A model generated the notes under the pieces. That model saw nothing but the letters and a program-made list of their open reading frames with translations. It was not told the DNA's origin and did not search any database. From positions 1,302,001 through 1,366,000 of the forward strand of contig NZ_CP132957.1 in assembly GCF_030863805.1 (NCBI RefSeq): 64,000 bases of DNA, in the 5' to 3' direction. The stretch is from Kineothrix sp. MB12-C1. Its GTDB lineage: Bacteria > Bacillota > Clostridia > Lachnospirales > Lachnospiraceae. The translations under genes were made by a program, and so were the position numbers. Every line of letters starts with the position of its first letter. The first letter of the stretch is position 1. Of this stretch, positions 36,644-46,493 are shown one piece after another.

Positions 36644-38044
36644 TTACCCAAAATAACTTATAAAATCATTGTTATTATATAAATTAATCCGCTTAAAATC
36701 TCTTCCCAACGCTTCATCTATCTTTTCATTTATCATACGCTGAAAAATGAAACTTGATATTATAATAATATCTGCTTTCCCTTTTACATTATCAATATTT
36801 AATAATGGTCTTCCACAATATTCAGCATTTTCTTCCGTAATATATGAATCTATAAAGAAATAATCGCTTTCTATGTTGCCTATCAGCTCTTCATAGCGAC
36901 CGAGCAGTTCTTGCGTATGTTTTCCAATACCATATATGCCCACTCGCATTTCACGCGAGCGAAAAGGAAGTGGCTTTATTTTTTCTGCAACTAACCTATT
37001 ATACTTTTTTTCAATAGCAAAACTATTATTCAAAAGATTAATAATATGCTCCTTTTCACAATTAATCTTATTTTCCCTTATAAGGTTTATCAAATATAAC
37101 TGACTTTTTAGTTTTACAAAAGAATCTTCCAGTTCTGTTTTAAAGGTTTGGCATGTTTCTAAAAAGATATTTATAATTATTTCTTTATTAAGGCTGCCAT
37201 CAATTTCAGATATCGTTTTACTAATATCAAATATTTTTTTTAAGTTCGTATATAAAAGAGCCAATATTGTCTCTTGTATACCCGATACCGCGATTAGCTC
37301 TCGCTTATCTCTCAAAAAACAGCAGATTTCTAAATATCCCTTATAAATTCCCTCCCACCTTTTATATGACCACCCTGATGTCATAACAGAATTTTCACGG
37401 TATCTTCGAATATAAAGCTCTTGTTTTAAATATTTTACACTTTCAGCCAGCATCATAACTTTAAAACTAAATACATCATCTTCGTGGAATATTCCCTCCG
37501 GAAATAAGATTTGGTTTTCTAATAAAAACTTGCGGCGATATGCAGCTAAACAAGCAGAAGTAGTGTAGTTCAAAGGATATAATCTGGAAAATAACTCCTT
37601 TCCCGAAATAATCTTGGAGTCCAATACCGCACTCCTATTATACAAATATTTTTTTAAGGGATAATCGCACTCCATTAAAGTATCTGCATCATAGCAAAGC
37701 ATGTCTATACTATTATTTTGCAAACAATTTTTTATCTTGCTTACAGCATTTTTATTAAGCATATCATCTGAATCAACAAATATTATGTAATCGGCTTGCG
37801 TCATACGCATTCCCAGATTCCTTGCCGCTCCCTGCCCTTTATTTTCTTGGTGTATGAGTTTAATATTATCTCTCTCACTTGCAATTTTCTTACACTTCTT
37901 ATAACTTTCATCTATCGAACCATCATCCACGATAATAATTTCATCAATCGTTTCTGTCTGCTCTAGCAAACTATTCAGACAGTCTTCAATGTACATCTCA
38001 ACATTATAAACCGGTACAATTACACTAATTTTAATATCGAGCAT
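36644..38044 (-). CDS. GT2 glycosyltransferase with C-terminal Rossmann domain
   Basis: 466 residues from ATG 38042-38044 (MLDIKISVIVPVYNVEMY). AAGGAG lies nine to ten bases upstream; the earlier in-frame GTG would put this site inside the gene. GT-A motifs IIVDDGSIDES and FVDSDD are present, and FHEDDVFSFKVM marks the acceptor side. The Rossmann add-on starts near residue 365 (MRVGIYGIGKHTQELLG). Confidence 0.85.
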   Translation of the reverse strand: MLDIKISVIVPVYNVEMYIEDCLNSLLEQTETIDEIIIVDDGSIDESYKKCKKIASERDNIKLIHQENKGQGAARNLGMRMTQADYIIFVDSDDMLNKNAVSKIKNCLQNNSIDMLCYDADTLMECDYPLKKYLYNRSAVLDSKIISGKELFSRLYPLNYTTSACLAAYRRKFLLENQILFPEGIFHEDDVFSFKVMMLAESVKYLKQELYIRRYRENSVMTSGWSYKRWEGIYKGYLEICCFLRDKRELIAVSGIQETILALLYTNLKKIFDISKTISEIDGSLNKEIIINIFLETCQTFKTELEDSFVKLKSQLYLINLIRENKINCEKEHIINLLNNSFAIEKKYNRLVAEKIKPLPFRSREMRVGIYGIGKHTQELLGRYEELIGNIESDYFFIDSYITEENAEYCGRPLLNIDNVKGKADIIIISSFIFQRMINEKIDEALGRDFKRINLYNNNDFISYFG

Positions 38045-38158
38045 ATCAAGTTTTCTCCTTAGCACTCTTATTAATTACAAAATATTATTGTCAACAATAT
38101 ATTCCTATGTACTTTGAACATATAATGATCAGAATTCCTTTTCTTGTTTAGTTCAAAA

Positions 38159-39490
38159 TTATAAACTTGTTTCATAATCTTCTGAAATATTTAATATATT
38201 ATGATCAAAATCCAATATATTGTCAAATCCATATTCGCCCAAAGTTTTTTTCACATCGTCCTTATAATCAGTAATTACCCCGATTACAATCAGCATATCC
38301 TCTTTATGTTCCAGTTCCTGAATTGATATTATCGGGATGCCTTCTATATTATCAACATTTTGGCTTTTATTACTGACAACAAAGTATCTTGGTATAATCC
38401 CTTTATTTTTTAAATATTGGCAGGTCTTTTTACCCACTAATCCAGCACCATAAATGACTATTTCTTTATTTTTCTGCAACAATGTGTCACATTCTTCTCT
38501 TTCTCTATATAACCTCTTTAAATAAAGCATATACTCTTCTTTATTCATTAAATATTCTATCGGAACCTTTTCTCCAAATAAATCCATTCCTTTATTCAAA
38601 ATCTCATTCACTTTAAAAACAAGTTCCCACTTATCACTATTCAACAAAATAGTATACAAATATGTTTTTGCAAATTCATTTAAATCTCTTGATATTAGAT
38701 TAAATAACTCAATAAGCTCATTATTTAATGCCATCACCATCGTGTCTATCATGGCATTGATAAAGTCTTCCGCCTTTTGGGGGGAAAACTTTTCTTCTTT
38801 ATGCCGAACCCTATACGCATAAACATCCTTATCTATTGCATAAAATTCCTCAGCACATATCAATACCCGAACCAAAAATACGGGATCCTGTCCTCTTCTA
38901 TATGAAGGATAGCTAATGTCATTATCTAAAAGCAATTTCCTTGAAATAATATAGCGCGCATGCACATACGGATATTGATAATCTTTAAATAAAAGTCTTT
39001 CCTCTCTATCAAATCGAATTTTCCTTTGTTTATTAAGAAATTTATTAGAAAAAACACCGTCAAAGTACTTAACTACATTTCCTCCACATACCAAAACCTG
39101 TTCTTTCAATGCTTTATAATACAATATTTCTAAAGCATCATCAGATACCAAAAAATCATCCGGATCTACAAACATCACATATTCACCTCCCGCCATTTTC
39201 AATCCGTTATTTCTTGCCGGTCCAGAACCTGAATTCGCTTGTGTAAGAATAATCATATTGGAGTAGGTACCTTGATATTCAGCTAATATTTTTGATGAAT
39301 CATCTGTAGAACCGTCATTAACACAAATAACTTCTATTTCTTTCAATGTTTGATTCAAAATGCTATTCAAACATTGGCACAAATACTTACCCATATTATA
39401 TATCGGAATAATTATACTTACCTTTACGTCCATTTTAGTATTATTCTCCATTCTTATTAACTCTTTATCGTAATATTCTACATTTTTCAT
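38159..39490 (-). CDS. GT2 glycosyltransferase with C-terminal Rossmann domain
   Basis: 443 residues; start uncertain. The ATG at 39490 overlaps the preceding stop (ATGA), but in-frame ATGs at residues 14 and 20 are nearer to the conserved VSIIIPIYNMGKYL. GT-A motifs NDGSTDDS and MFVDPDDFL are visible. The add-on domain begins near residue 345 (KEIVIYGAGLVGKKTCQYL). A 114-base spacer without a gene follows it. Confidence 0.85.
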   Translation of the reverse strand: MKNVEYYDKELIRMENNTKMDVKVSIIIPIYNMGKYLCQCLNSILNQTLKEIEVICVNDGSTDDSSKILAEYQGTYSNMIILTQANSGSGPARNNGLKMAGGEYVMFVDPDDFLVSDDALEILYYKALKEQVLVCGGNVVKYFDGVFSNKFLNKQRKIRFDREERLLFKDYQYPYVHARYIISRKLLLDNDISYPSYRRGQDPVFLVRVLICAEEFYAIDKDVYAYRVRHKEEKFSPQKAEDFINAMIDTMVMALNNELIELFNLISRDLNEFAKTYLYTILLNSDKWELVFKVNEILNKGMDLFGEKVPIEYLMNKEEYMLYLKRLYREREECDTLLQKNKEIVIYGAGLVGKKTCQYLKNKGIIPRYFVVSNKSQNVDNIEGIPIISIQELEHKEDMLIVIGVITDYKDDVKKTLGEYGFDNILDFDHNILNISEDYETSL

Positions 39491-40704
39491 TTCATAATTA
39501 TGTAATTTGAAAAACCTTTCTTTGAAATATGTTCTATTATTTCCTTATGATAATTTGAAGAAGTAGCTAAAACAATTATTGCCGTATCTATATATTCTTT
39601 CATTTCTTCTAATTCATAAATTGGATATCCCATAAAATAATCTTGTTCCTTTTTATGAGTTACAGCAACACCGATTATATTTTTATGCTTCTTTTCTAAT
39701 AAACTTATAACTTCATTAGCAACTAATCCGGCCCCATATACAATGACTCCCGAAAAACTATCTATACATTGTTCTATTTCTTCATCAATACCCTCGATAT
39801 ATTCATATTCAGGCACTGTTACCGCTAATTTTTTATATAAATAATTACATGCTTCGTCTTCAAATTCAATATTCAATATATTTCCATTCTCTCTTAATGT
39901 CATATATATTCTTCTATGAAATAGGTTCAACCTCTTTTTTATCCCTTCACCTATCTCCTTTTGGCATCCCATATTCATCCAAAGTTTAAGTACTTCATAA
40001 TATACAATCATATATGATTTGACTTGTGTAATTCCATGATTATCCGTAATTGATCCTTTTCTTTTTCTATAAATATGCAAATTTTCGTTTATACATACAA
40101 CCCTATCAGCATCTAACAATATCTGTAAACTATATAATATATCTTCGTGAAAAATACCTTCATAAAACTTAAATGAATGATCTATAATATATTCTCTTTT
40201 CCAGAATTGCATCCAAACAGCATTATAATATTCATTTTCATCATTTGCTTTAATAAAAAATTGTTTTCCTGTGCAAACCTGATTGCTAAACTTTCGATAT
40301 CCCATTTCCCATCGTACTTTTTTTTCATTTTCATATATTACTTTAGAACCACAAAAAACGCCTTGCAAATTTTTTTCTTCCGCATATGAAAATAAAACTT
40401 CCATTGCATTAATTTCTAAATAATCATCCGAATCCAAAAAATAAAGATATTTTCCTTTGGCGCTTTCCATTCCTCTATTTCTAACAAATGATAAACCTTT
40501 ATTTTCAGACAATTGAATTAATTCAAACCGAGAATCACTATCAATAAATCTCTTTGCCACCTCATAGGAATTATCCGTTGATGCATCATCAATACAGATA
40601 ACCTGTATTTCAGAAAACGTTTGATCAGCTACACTCTGTAAACATTCTACTACATAATTTTCAACATTATATATAGGTATAATAATTGACACTTTCGGTA
40701 TCAT
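39487..40704 (-). CDS. GT2 glycosyltransferase with C-terminal Rossmann domain
   Basis: 405 residues. GT-A motifs VSIIIPIYNVENYV, DDASTDNS and FLDSDDYLE, with the acceptor-side motif FHEDILYSLQ. The add-on domain begins near residue 313 (GVIVYGAGLVANEVISLL). AAGGAG before the ATG. Overlaps the next gene by four bases, so the two are translationally coupled. Confidence 0.87.
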   Translation of the reverse strand: MIPKVSIIIPIYNVENYVVECLQSVADQTFSEIQVICIDDASTDNSYEVAKRFIDSDSRFELIQLSENKGLSFVRNRGMESAKGKYLYFLDSDDYLEINAMEVLFSYAEEKNLQGVFCGSKVIYENEKKVRWEMGYRKFSNQVCTGKQFFIKANDENEYYNAVWMQFWKREYIIDHSFKFYEGIFHEDILYSLQILLDADRVVCINENLHIYRKRKGSITDNHGITQVKSYMIVYYEVLKLWMNMGCQKEIGEGIKKRLNLFHRRIYMTLRENGNILNIEFEDEACNYLYKKLAVTVPEYEYIEGIDEEIEQCIDSFSGVIVYGAGLVANEVISLLEKKHKNIIGVAVTHKKEQDYFMGYPIYELEEMKEYIDTAIIVLATSSNYHKEIIEHISKKGFSNYIIMK

Positions 40705-40755
40705 GAGGTTTCTCCTTCTTCTAATTTATAATGCTTTCATAAAATAATATAATAG

Positions 40756-41778
40756 CTAAAACAGCTCATTCGCTCTCATTATCTTTTCAAGCAGTTTCGC
40801 TCTTTGACTTGTTACATGCTTTTCCAAGTATATATTGTATTTCTGAATATCGACGTCTTCCTTAAGGTACTGGTTCATTAAACTTTCAAATTCATCATAC
40901 GACTGTACACATTTACATATATTACTTAATTCATACCATCGTGTATCTGCGTTATCTGGATATCTTGCTATAATATGGCATTGCCCTGCAACTTCTTCTA
41001 AAAAATGTGGAGTAACCTGATTCCATCCGTTAGCATCTTTTCTTGTCTCATCCATTCCCGGCGTGGAATAAACTGCGATTTTAGACCTCCTAACTAAGTT
41101 AATATATTCTTCCCGGGTATCACCATAACTTACGGTCTTTCCTGTTCTTGACTGATAATATATATAGTGCCCGTTTTCATATTTTCTTCTTACCAGATTA
41201 AAATCAGGATATTTGTCTTCATATTTATCAACATATTTTTGCAATAATGGATTTTGTCTTGCAAATAATACCAAATCATATTCTTTAACAAATCGTTTTT
41301 CCATTTGTATATAATAATCCGGCAAAGATAATGGAAAATGGTATGTTTTAATTGGACATTTTTTTTCAGTAAAATATTCATATACTTCACGACTTGAAAC
41401 TAAAACAAATGGATTTTTTTTATAAGCATTTATAAAAAATTTATACTGCTCATTATCAAGATAATAATCAATCAAACACGGTATATACTTTTTATTATTA
41501 TAAATCCCATCTTGTTGCTTTGTAGCCATATCAAACATAAATATACCTTTATCACGTTTTATATCAAAAAGCGAAAATATTCTAAAAATAGGAATTCCAG
41601 TTTTTTTCCAAATTCCCCTGCATTTTTCATCAAATTTAAATTCAAATTCGCTGCGGCTATAAATAGGTTTTGATAGCTTTTCTGACAATATATCCTCCCA
41701 TTCGAAGGCTATATCAAAACAATATTTTTTATGATTTTCTTTGTTCTCCATTATTTTTCTTTTTGTTAAAATAATCAT
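40756..41778 (-). CDS. Probable GT-B glycosyltransferase
   Basis: 340 residues. The C-terminal third resembles the nucleotide-binding half of GT-B enzymes of the CgeB / Glyco_trans_1_2 type (RRSKIAVYSTPGMDETR then TPHFLEEVAGQCHIIARYP). The N-terminal part is less typical. A second possible start is at residue 10; GGAG nine bases before the first ATG favours that one. It follows the TagB/TagF-like gene by 20 bases. Confidence 0.65.
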   Translation of the reverse strand: MIILTKRKIMENKENHKKYCFDIAFEWEDILSEKLSKPIYSRSEFEFKFDEKCRGIWKKTGIPIFRIFSLFDIKRDKGIFMFDMATKQQDGIYNNKKYIPCLIDYYLDNEQYKFFINAYKKNPFVLVSSREVYEYFTEKKCPIKTYHFPLSLPDYYIQMEKRFVKEYDLVLFARQNPLLQKYVDKYEDKYPDFNLVRRKYENGHYIYYQSRTGKTVSYGDTREEYINLVRRSKIAVYSTPGMDETRKDANGWNQVTPHFLEEVAGQCHIIARYPDNADTRWYELSNICKCVQSYDEFESLMNQYLKEDVDIQKYNIYLEKHVTSQRAKLLEKIMRANELF

Positions 41779-41798
41779 TTATATTTGCTCCATATCTT

Positions 41799-43037
41799 TT
41801 ATGAATTTCTTACCATCGATTTTATAGCCTTTTTATTATATAAATATTTCTCTATCCACTCTACAATTCTCTCACTGGCATGTCCATCCTCTAATACCCC
41901 ATGTTCCTGCGAAAAATCATCTATTTTGTTCCGATACTCTTCTTCCTCAAATGCTTCTATATTTTCAATCAATTCATCATTATTCACTGCTACGGAAAAC
42001 GGTAAAGAATACATATCCCACATGAGCTTACCTCGTTCCTCCGTATATTGATTCAAATCATCTGCATAGATAAATACCGGCATATACATATTTATAACAT
42101 CGAATGCTGAACTGGAATAATCCGTTATCAATATATCCGAAGCTGCCGCCAGCTCATTCATATCATCTGCCTGACTTACATCGATCATATTAGCAACTTT
42201 ATTTTTTAATGGATATTTATCGAGTTGTGCCGCTAATTGCGGATGCAAACGTAAGAATACATACCACGTTCCACCAAACTTTCGCCCCAACGCATCCACC
42301 ATTTGCTTAAAGTCAATTGTTGGTTCTTCTATAAATACCTGTCGATTTCCTTTTTGACTTCCTCCCCTGAATGTAGGGGCGAATAACGCTATCTTAATAT
42401 CCTGCGGTACTCCATACCGTTCTCTCACACTCTTATATGTATCATTTCTTTTATTGATAAATATATCACAACGAGGAGAACCTGTCTTGATAATATCGCC
42501 GCTGTAAAGCAGCATTTCCGGATATAATCTCGTACACCAATCAGAATTAGATGTAACATAATCTATCAGCCTTGAATCATATTCGCTCACCATGTATGCA
42601 ATTCGGGGGAAAAGTTTTCCTCTAAACTTCCCTACTGGTTTGAATTCCAACGCAGCATGCCAAGTCTGTATATAGAGCTGCTTCTTCCTCTTAACTGTAC
42701 CGTATGCCTTTCTACTATTGTCTATCCAGACTTTGGCTGTTGATAAATGATATGCTCTATTAAGAAAGTTATTTTTCACCTTTTTGATGCCGCTCGGGAA
42801 CTGTCTTTCCATATTATTAACTAGCCAGATAATTTCGAACTCCTCATTCCGCTTTAGCAGTTCTTCTGCTATGTATCGAGGGTTGCAGCAATATCCACCA
42901 TCTCCTTCAAATGTCGTAAATACAATCTTATCTTTATGAATAGGGAAAATCCTCAGCAAATAATAAAACATACTTGTTCTAATACATTCTCTTTTTCTCT
43001 TTCTTATGTATCTTTCTTCAATACTTAACCGCCCCAT
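41799..43037 (-). CDS. CDP-glycerol glycerophosphotransferase family (TagB/TagF-like)
   Basis: 412 residues. The sequence carries the teichoic-acid transferase signature: a DKIVFTTFEGDGG-type start (TFEGDGGYCCNPRYIAEEL), YIQTWHAALEFKPVGK with the proposed catalytic His, LFAPTFRG, FLRLHPQ, and ILITDYSSSAFDV. These enzymes transfer glycerol-phosphate or ribitol-phosphate from the CDP form onto a glycan at the inner membrane face. A nucleotidyltransferase lies directly upstream, so the donor is probably made by the same operon. GAGGAG precedes the ATG. Confidence 0.9.
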   Translation of the reverse strand: MGRLSIEERYIRKRKRECIRTSMFYYLLRIFPIHKDKIVFTTFEGDGGYCCNPRYIAEELLKRNEEFEIIWLVNNMERQFPSGIKKVKNNFLNRAYHLSTAKVWIDNSRKAYGTVKRKKQLYIQTWHAALEFKPVGKFRGKLFPRIAYMVSEYDSRLIDYVTSNSDWCTRLYPEMLLYSGDIIKTGSPRCDIFINKRNDTYKSVRERYGVPQDIKIALFAPTFRGGSQKGNRQVFIEEPTIDFKQMVDALGRKFGGTWYVFLRLHPQLAAQLDKYPLKNKVANMIDVSQADDMNELAAASDILITDYSSSAFDVINMYMPVFIYADDLNQYTEERGKLMWDMYSLPFSVAVNNDELIENIEAFEEEEYRNKIDDFSQEHGVLEDGHASERIVEWIEKYLYNKKAIKSMVRNS

Positions 43038-43039
43038 TC

Positions 43040-43777
43040 TTAAGACTCCTCTTTCACTATTTTGATAAGAGAATCGGGAATTCCTGCACTTGCTCTTTGA
43101 TAATCCTCAATAAAATCTACTTCACTCCAAAAATAATCCTGCGTAGATATCGCTTTTATATAAAAACTATTCATATCAATTATTCTCTGTATGGCTCCTT
43201 CAAAATAGGAGGAAAATTCTTTCTCTTTCATTATTTGAGTCGTTGCTTTACGCAGATCTTCAATTACTCCTTTACTAATTTTAGCTATCCCGATGAATTC
43301 TCCTTCTGAGCTATCACATGGCATTGTCTTATTTATCTCTATAACTTTTCCATTACTTATCTTTACCTTCATCGCCTCTTCATCACACAAACCATATTCT
43401 ACAGGCAATATCATATCTCCTTCTTCATGCAACATTGACTCAAATATTTCAGGTGCACATAATGTATCCGCATGCAAATACACAAAATCATCATAAAGAA
43501 AATCTTTGGCCATATAGAATGACCCTAACACATTAACCTGCTCATAAAATGGATTAAATACACATTGAACTCCATCTATCTTTTTCGTTAATTCTTCAAA
43601 CCTTTCACTTTGATAACCCGTTACAATAATAATATCTTTAATCCCAAATGCATGAAGCATAGAAATATTATATTCAATCATTTTTATACCTTTAATTTCA
43701 AGAAACGATTTAGGAATATTCTCTGTAAGGCTTCCTAATCTGCTACCTTTCCCCGCTGCCATGATAATTGCCTGCAT
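43040..43777 (-). CDS. LicC-like sugar/alcohol-phosphate nucleotidyltransferase
   Basis: 245 residues with the pyrophosphorylase N-terminus MQAIIMAAGKGSRLGSLT and PKSFLEIKG, and acidic metal-binding residues around VYLHADTL. This short form is typical of LicC and similar enzymes that make CDP-choline or other NDP-alcohols. Adjacent genes (TagB/TagF-like downstream, iron alcohol dehydrogenase and kinase upstream) support CTP and a reduced polyol phosphate as substrates; this is inference. Confidence 0.82.
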   Translation of the reverse strand: MQAIIMAAGKGSRLGSLTENIPKSFLEIKGIKMIEYNISMLHAFGIKDIIIVTGYQSERFEELTKKIDGVQCVFNPFYEQVNVLGSFYMAKDFLYDDFVYLHADTLCAPEIFESMLHEEGDMILPVEYGLCDEEAMKVKISNGKVIEINKTMPCDSSEGEFIGIAKISKGVIEDLRKATTQIMKEKEFSSYFEGAIQRIIDMNSFYIKAISTQDYFWSEVDFIEDYQRASAGIPDSLIKIVKEES

Positions 43778-43792
43778 ATTTAATCCCCCATT

Positions 43793-44935
43793 CTATAATG
43801 AATCATTGTAAATATTTTCTATTATATCTACCTGTATACTTAATTTGTCATTCCCTATGTCTCCCATTACCTTATGTGCCAATACCGATACCTCTTCTCT
43901 TTTGATACCTAAATCAGCAAGGGATTTATTAACATTTATAAACTTCATAAATTCAATCAATTCTTCTTTTGATTCTTTTCCCGATTGAACGTTCTTGCCC
44001 GTCAACCAAAATATTGTATCCTTCACTTTCTTCTCATTTACATCGTACTGCCTTTGTATCCATGCCGGATATAATGCCGCAATACCAATCGCATGGCTTG
44101 TATCGGTTCTGGCTCCTACTCCATACTGCATCCGATGCGGTAGGCATGTCCCTATGTTAGCCAGATTCATTCCCATAATCATACTCGCATAACTCATAGC
44201 TTCTCGGGCTTCATGGTTATCTATATTCTTTTTCAAGAGCGGAAGATTTTCCGCTATTATTTTAATAGCCTTTTCAGATAACATTTCAGACCAATTATTC
44301 GCTTTTACCGCCGTGTATGTCTCTATCGCATGTGCCAAAGCATCGAAACCGGTCTCCATCGTAACATCCATTGGGAGCGTCCATGTGTATCTTGGATTCA
44401 CAATCGCCACTTTGGGTAATATTGCATCACCCCTGATTCCACCTTTTATCCGATATTTTAAGCTGGATACAATAGCGCCCTTACTCAGTTCGCTTCCGCT
44501 GCCGGCAGTCGTAGGTATTGCTATAATAGGTAATACCTCCCCTGTAGGTTCCATTTCTTCCAATAGAAAACGTTCTAACTTTTCGGATATACCTATTCCT
44601 ACAGCCGCTGCCTTTGCTGCATCCAAGGCGCTTCCTCCGCCAAAGCCGACTATTGCCGTTACCCGTCTATCTCTTCCCATCTTAACTGCTTCTTCAATTT
44701 CTTCCAGTCTGGGATTCGCACTTATCCTATCAAAAATTATAACTTCTTCCACATTCGGACATCCATCCAAGATATTCTTCAGTTCATCCAGATACCCATA
44801 TTTCTTCAAACTTCTTCCGGTTGTAACTATCATAATATTTCCGCATAACAACTCTTCTTCTTTTCTCAAGGCACCTTCCACATTATGATTCCCAAAATAT
44901 ATTCGTGTAGGTATTTTTAAAATGAAATCTTTCAT
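43793..44935 (-). CDS. Iron-containing alcohol dehydrogenase
   Basis: 380 residues from ATG 44933-44935 (MKDFILKIPTRIYFG). GAGG lies just upstream, directly after the FGGY kinase stop codon; a longer in-frame start at 44980 lies inside the kinase gene. Motifs: GGGSALDAAKAA (NAD(P) binding), PTTAGSGSE, and the metal ligands of the DALAHAIE and LPHRMQYG...TSHAIG segments. It probably reduces or oxidises a small hydroxy-aldehyde or ketone. With a kinase and nucleotidyltransferase beside it, a role in making the polyol head group is likely. Confidence 0.85.
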   Translation of the reverse strand: MKDFILKIPTRIYFGNHNVEGALRKEEELLCGNIMIVTTGRSLKKYGYLDELKNILDGCPNVEEVIIFDRISANPRLEEIEEAVKMGRDRRVTAIVGFGGGSALDAAKAAAVGIGISEKLERFLLEEMEPTGEVLPIIAIPTTAGSGSELSKGAIVSSLKYRIKGGIRGDAILPKVAIVNPRYTWTLPMDVTMETGFDALAHAIETYTAVKANNWSEMLSEKAIKIIAENLPLLKKNIDNHEAREAMSYASMIMGMNLANIGTCLPHRMQYGVGARTDTSHAIGIAALYPAWIQRQYDVNEKKVKDTIFWLTGKNVQSGKESKEELIEFMKFINVNKSLADLGIKREEVSVLAHKVMGDIGNDKLSIQVDIIENIYNDSL

Positions 44936-44945
44936 TAATGAAACC

Positions 44946-46478
44946 TCATAAGTTTTCAATTCTGACTTCTCTGTCATCAACCATTTCTTTAATTATTTTT
45001 TTTCTTCTTACATACAATTCTTTCACTGTCCTGTATGTATCTTTGTAAAGCTCATACATATATATATACTTTTGATGATTTGTCATATTAGGCTTTATTA
45101 TCATGCGTACGGATACAAAGCGTTCTGCTGCTTCTCTTAAATCTGAAAAATATCCTTTCCCAAGCAAAACCATCATTGCTGCACCCGTCGACGTCGTTTC
45201 AAATTCGGATAAAACAAGAATATCCCTTCCTAAAATATCAGCTTTTATCTGTGAAATGAGATTAATTCTTGCCAATCCTCCCGACAACCGAACTGATTTA
45301 ATCTTTGTTCCCGTCTCCTCAACCGCCGCAATCATATCCATATCTATATATCCAGTGCTTTCAAACACCGCCCTTGTCATATCTTTTCTTGTATGCATTC
45401 TTTCTATTCCGAAAAATACCCCTCGCGCATTGTCATCCCAAATCGGCGCGCGTTCTCCAAGCAAATAGGGAAGAAACACCAGACCTTTTGCTCCTAAAAC
45501 AGATTCCCCCGCTTCTTTTTCCATGATTTCATAAGGATAGACTTCGTTCTGATAATAGCATTGCTTTACCCATTCTATCAGCCCTCCTCCCAGATTATTG
45601 CTTCCCCCTATAATATACGCTTCTTCACTATAAAGCGGAAGATTATAAATTAAGGAATTGTTCTTCGGATTCTTATTTCTTGATAAAGCGCGCAACACCG
45701 TCACAGTACCCGATACATCGCTTGCATCCCCATCTTCCGATGCCCCGCTTCCGATAAATGAGCAGATTGCATCATAGGATGAGATCACTACTTCTACTTC
45801 CTTATTAAATCCCAATTCCTTTGCGAGATTGGGAAGAACCTGCCCTATCGTATCTCCGGGATTCAACACCTCCGGAAGCTTTTCCTTTGAAATTTCCAAT
45901 GCTTTCAGAAGTTTCTCAGGATAATATCCCCTTTTTGCATTATAGTGATACTTTATTGCATTAAAATAATCAGTAGCACAAACTCCGCTAAGCATAAACA
46001 ACATATAATCATTAGGTGTCATGAACTTATCTGTCCTATTAAACGCTTCCGGCATGTTTCTTTTTACCCATAATATCCTAGGCAGCATGAGACTTGCTGA
46101 CATATCTGTCAAAGTTTCTTTGTATACTTCCTTGAACTCATCCATCTTTGCAATATATAAGCTCTCATCTTCCGCCCTCTTATCAGAAACCATAGAAGCC
46201 CTCATCAGTGGTACACCATTTTCATCTATGCATACAAGGCAAGACGCAGACGCTGTAACAGTTATATAGTCAATACACACCTCTTTGCATTCACGAACTC
46301 CTCTTATTATGAGTTCCTTCGCACTCTGCCACCATTCTTCCGGATCCTGTTCAACTTTCTCTGCACTAATAGCTGTCTTTATCGGAAGCGCCTCATTGTA
46401 TAATTTTGTCCCCATTTCATTGAAAATGATACATCTTATACTTTTCAGCCCCATATTAATAACCATTACATTTTTCAT
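44946..46478 (-). CDS. FGGY-family carbohydrate kinase
   Basis: 510 residues, normal length for FGGY kinases (glycerol, xylulose and related substrates). The C-terminal signature LSGGLARINLISQIKADILG and TSTGAAMM are clear, and SSYDAICSFIGSG carries the likely catalytic Asp. The N-terminal phosphate loop is unusual: VINMGLKSIRCIIF, where the family usually has an Asp before Gly-Thr. This might change efficiency or specificity. Substrate unknown; the neighbours suggest a polyol or ketose. Confidence 0.87.
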   Translation of the reverse strand: MKNVMVINMGLKSIRCIIFNEMGTKLYNEALPIKTAISAEKVEQDPEEWWQSAKELIIRGVRECKEVCIDYITVTASASCLVCIDENGVPLMRASMVSDKRAEDESLYIAKMDEFKEVYKETLTDMSASLMLPRILWVKRNMPEAFNRTDKFMTPNDYMLFMLSGVCATDYFNAIKYHYNAKRGYYPEKLLKALEISKEKLPEVLNPGDTIGQVLPNLAKELGFNKEVEVVISSYDAICSFIGSGASEDGDASDVSGTVTVLRALSRNKNPKNNSLIYNLPLYSEEAYIIGGSNNLGGGLIEWVKQCYYQNEVYPYEIMEKEAGESVLGAKGLVFLPYLLGERAPIWDDNARGVFFGIERMHTRKDMTRAVFESTGYIDMDMIAAVEETGTKIKSVRLSGGLARINLISQIKADILGRDILVLSEFETTSTGAAMMVLLGKGYFSDLREAAERFVSVRMIIKPNMTNHQKYIYMYELYKDTYRTVKELYVRRKKIIKEMVDDREVRIENL

Positions 46479-46493
46479 TACCTGCTATCCTCT

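Noticed and set aside
36644..38065. Longer start (GTG 38065) for the GT2 gene
   Set aside because: AAGGAG falls inside the extra seven codons and is correctly spaced for ATG 38044.
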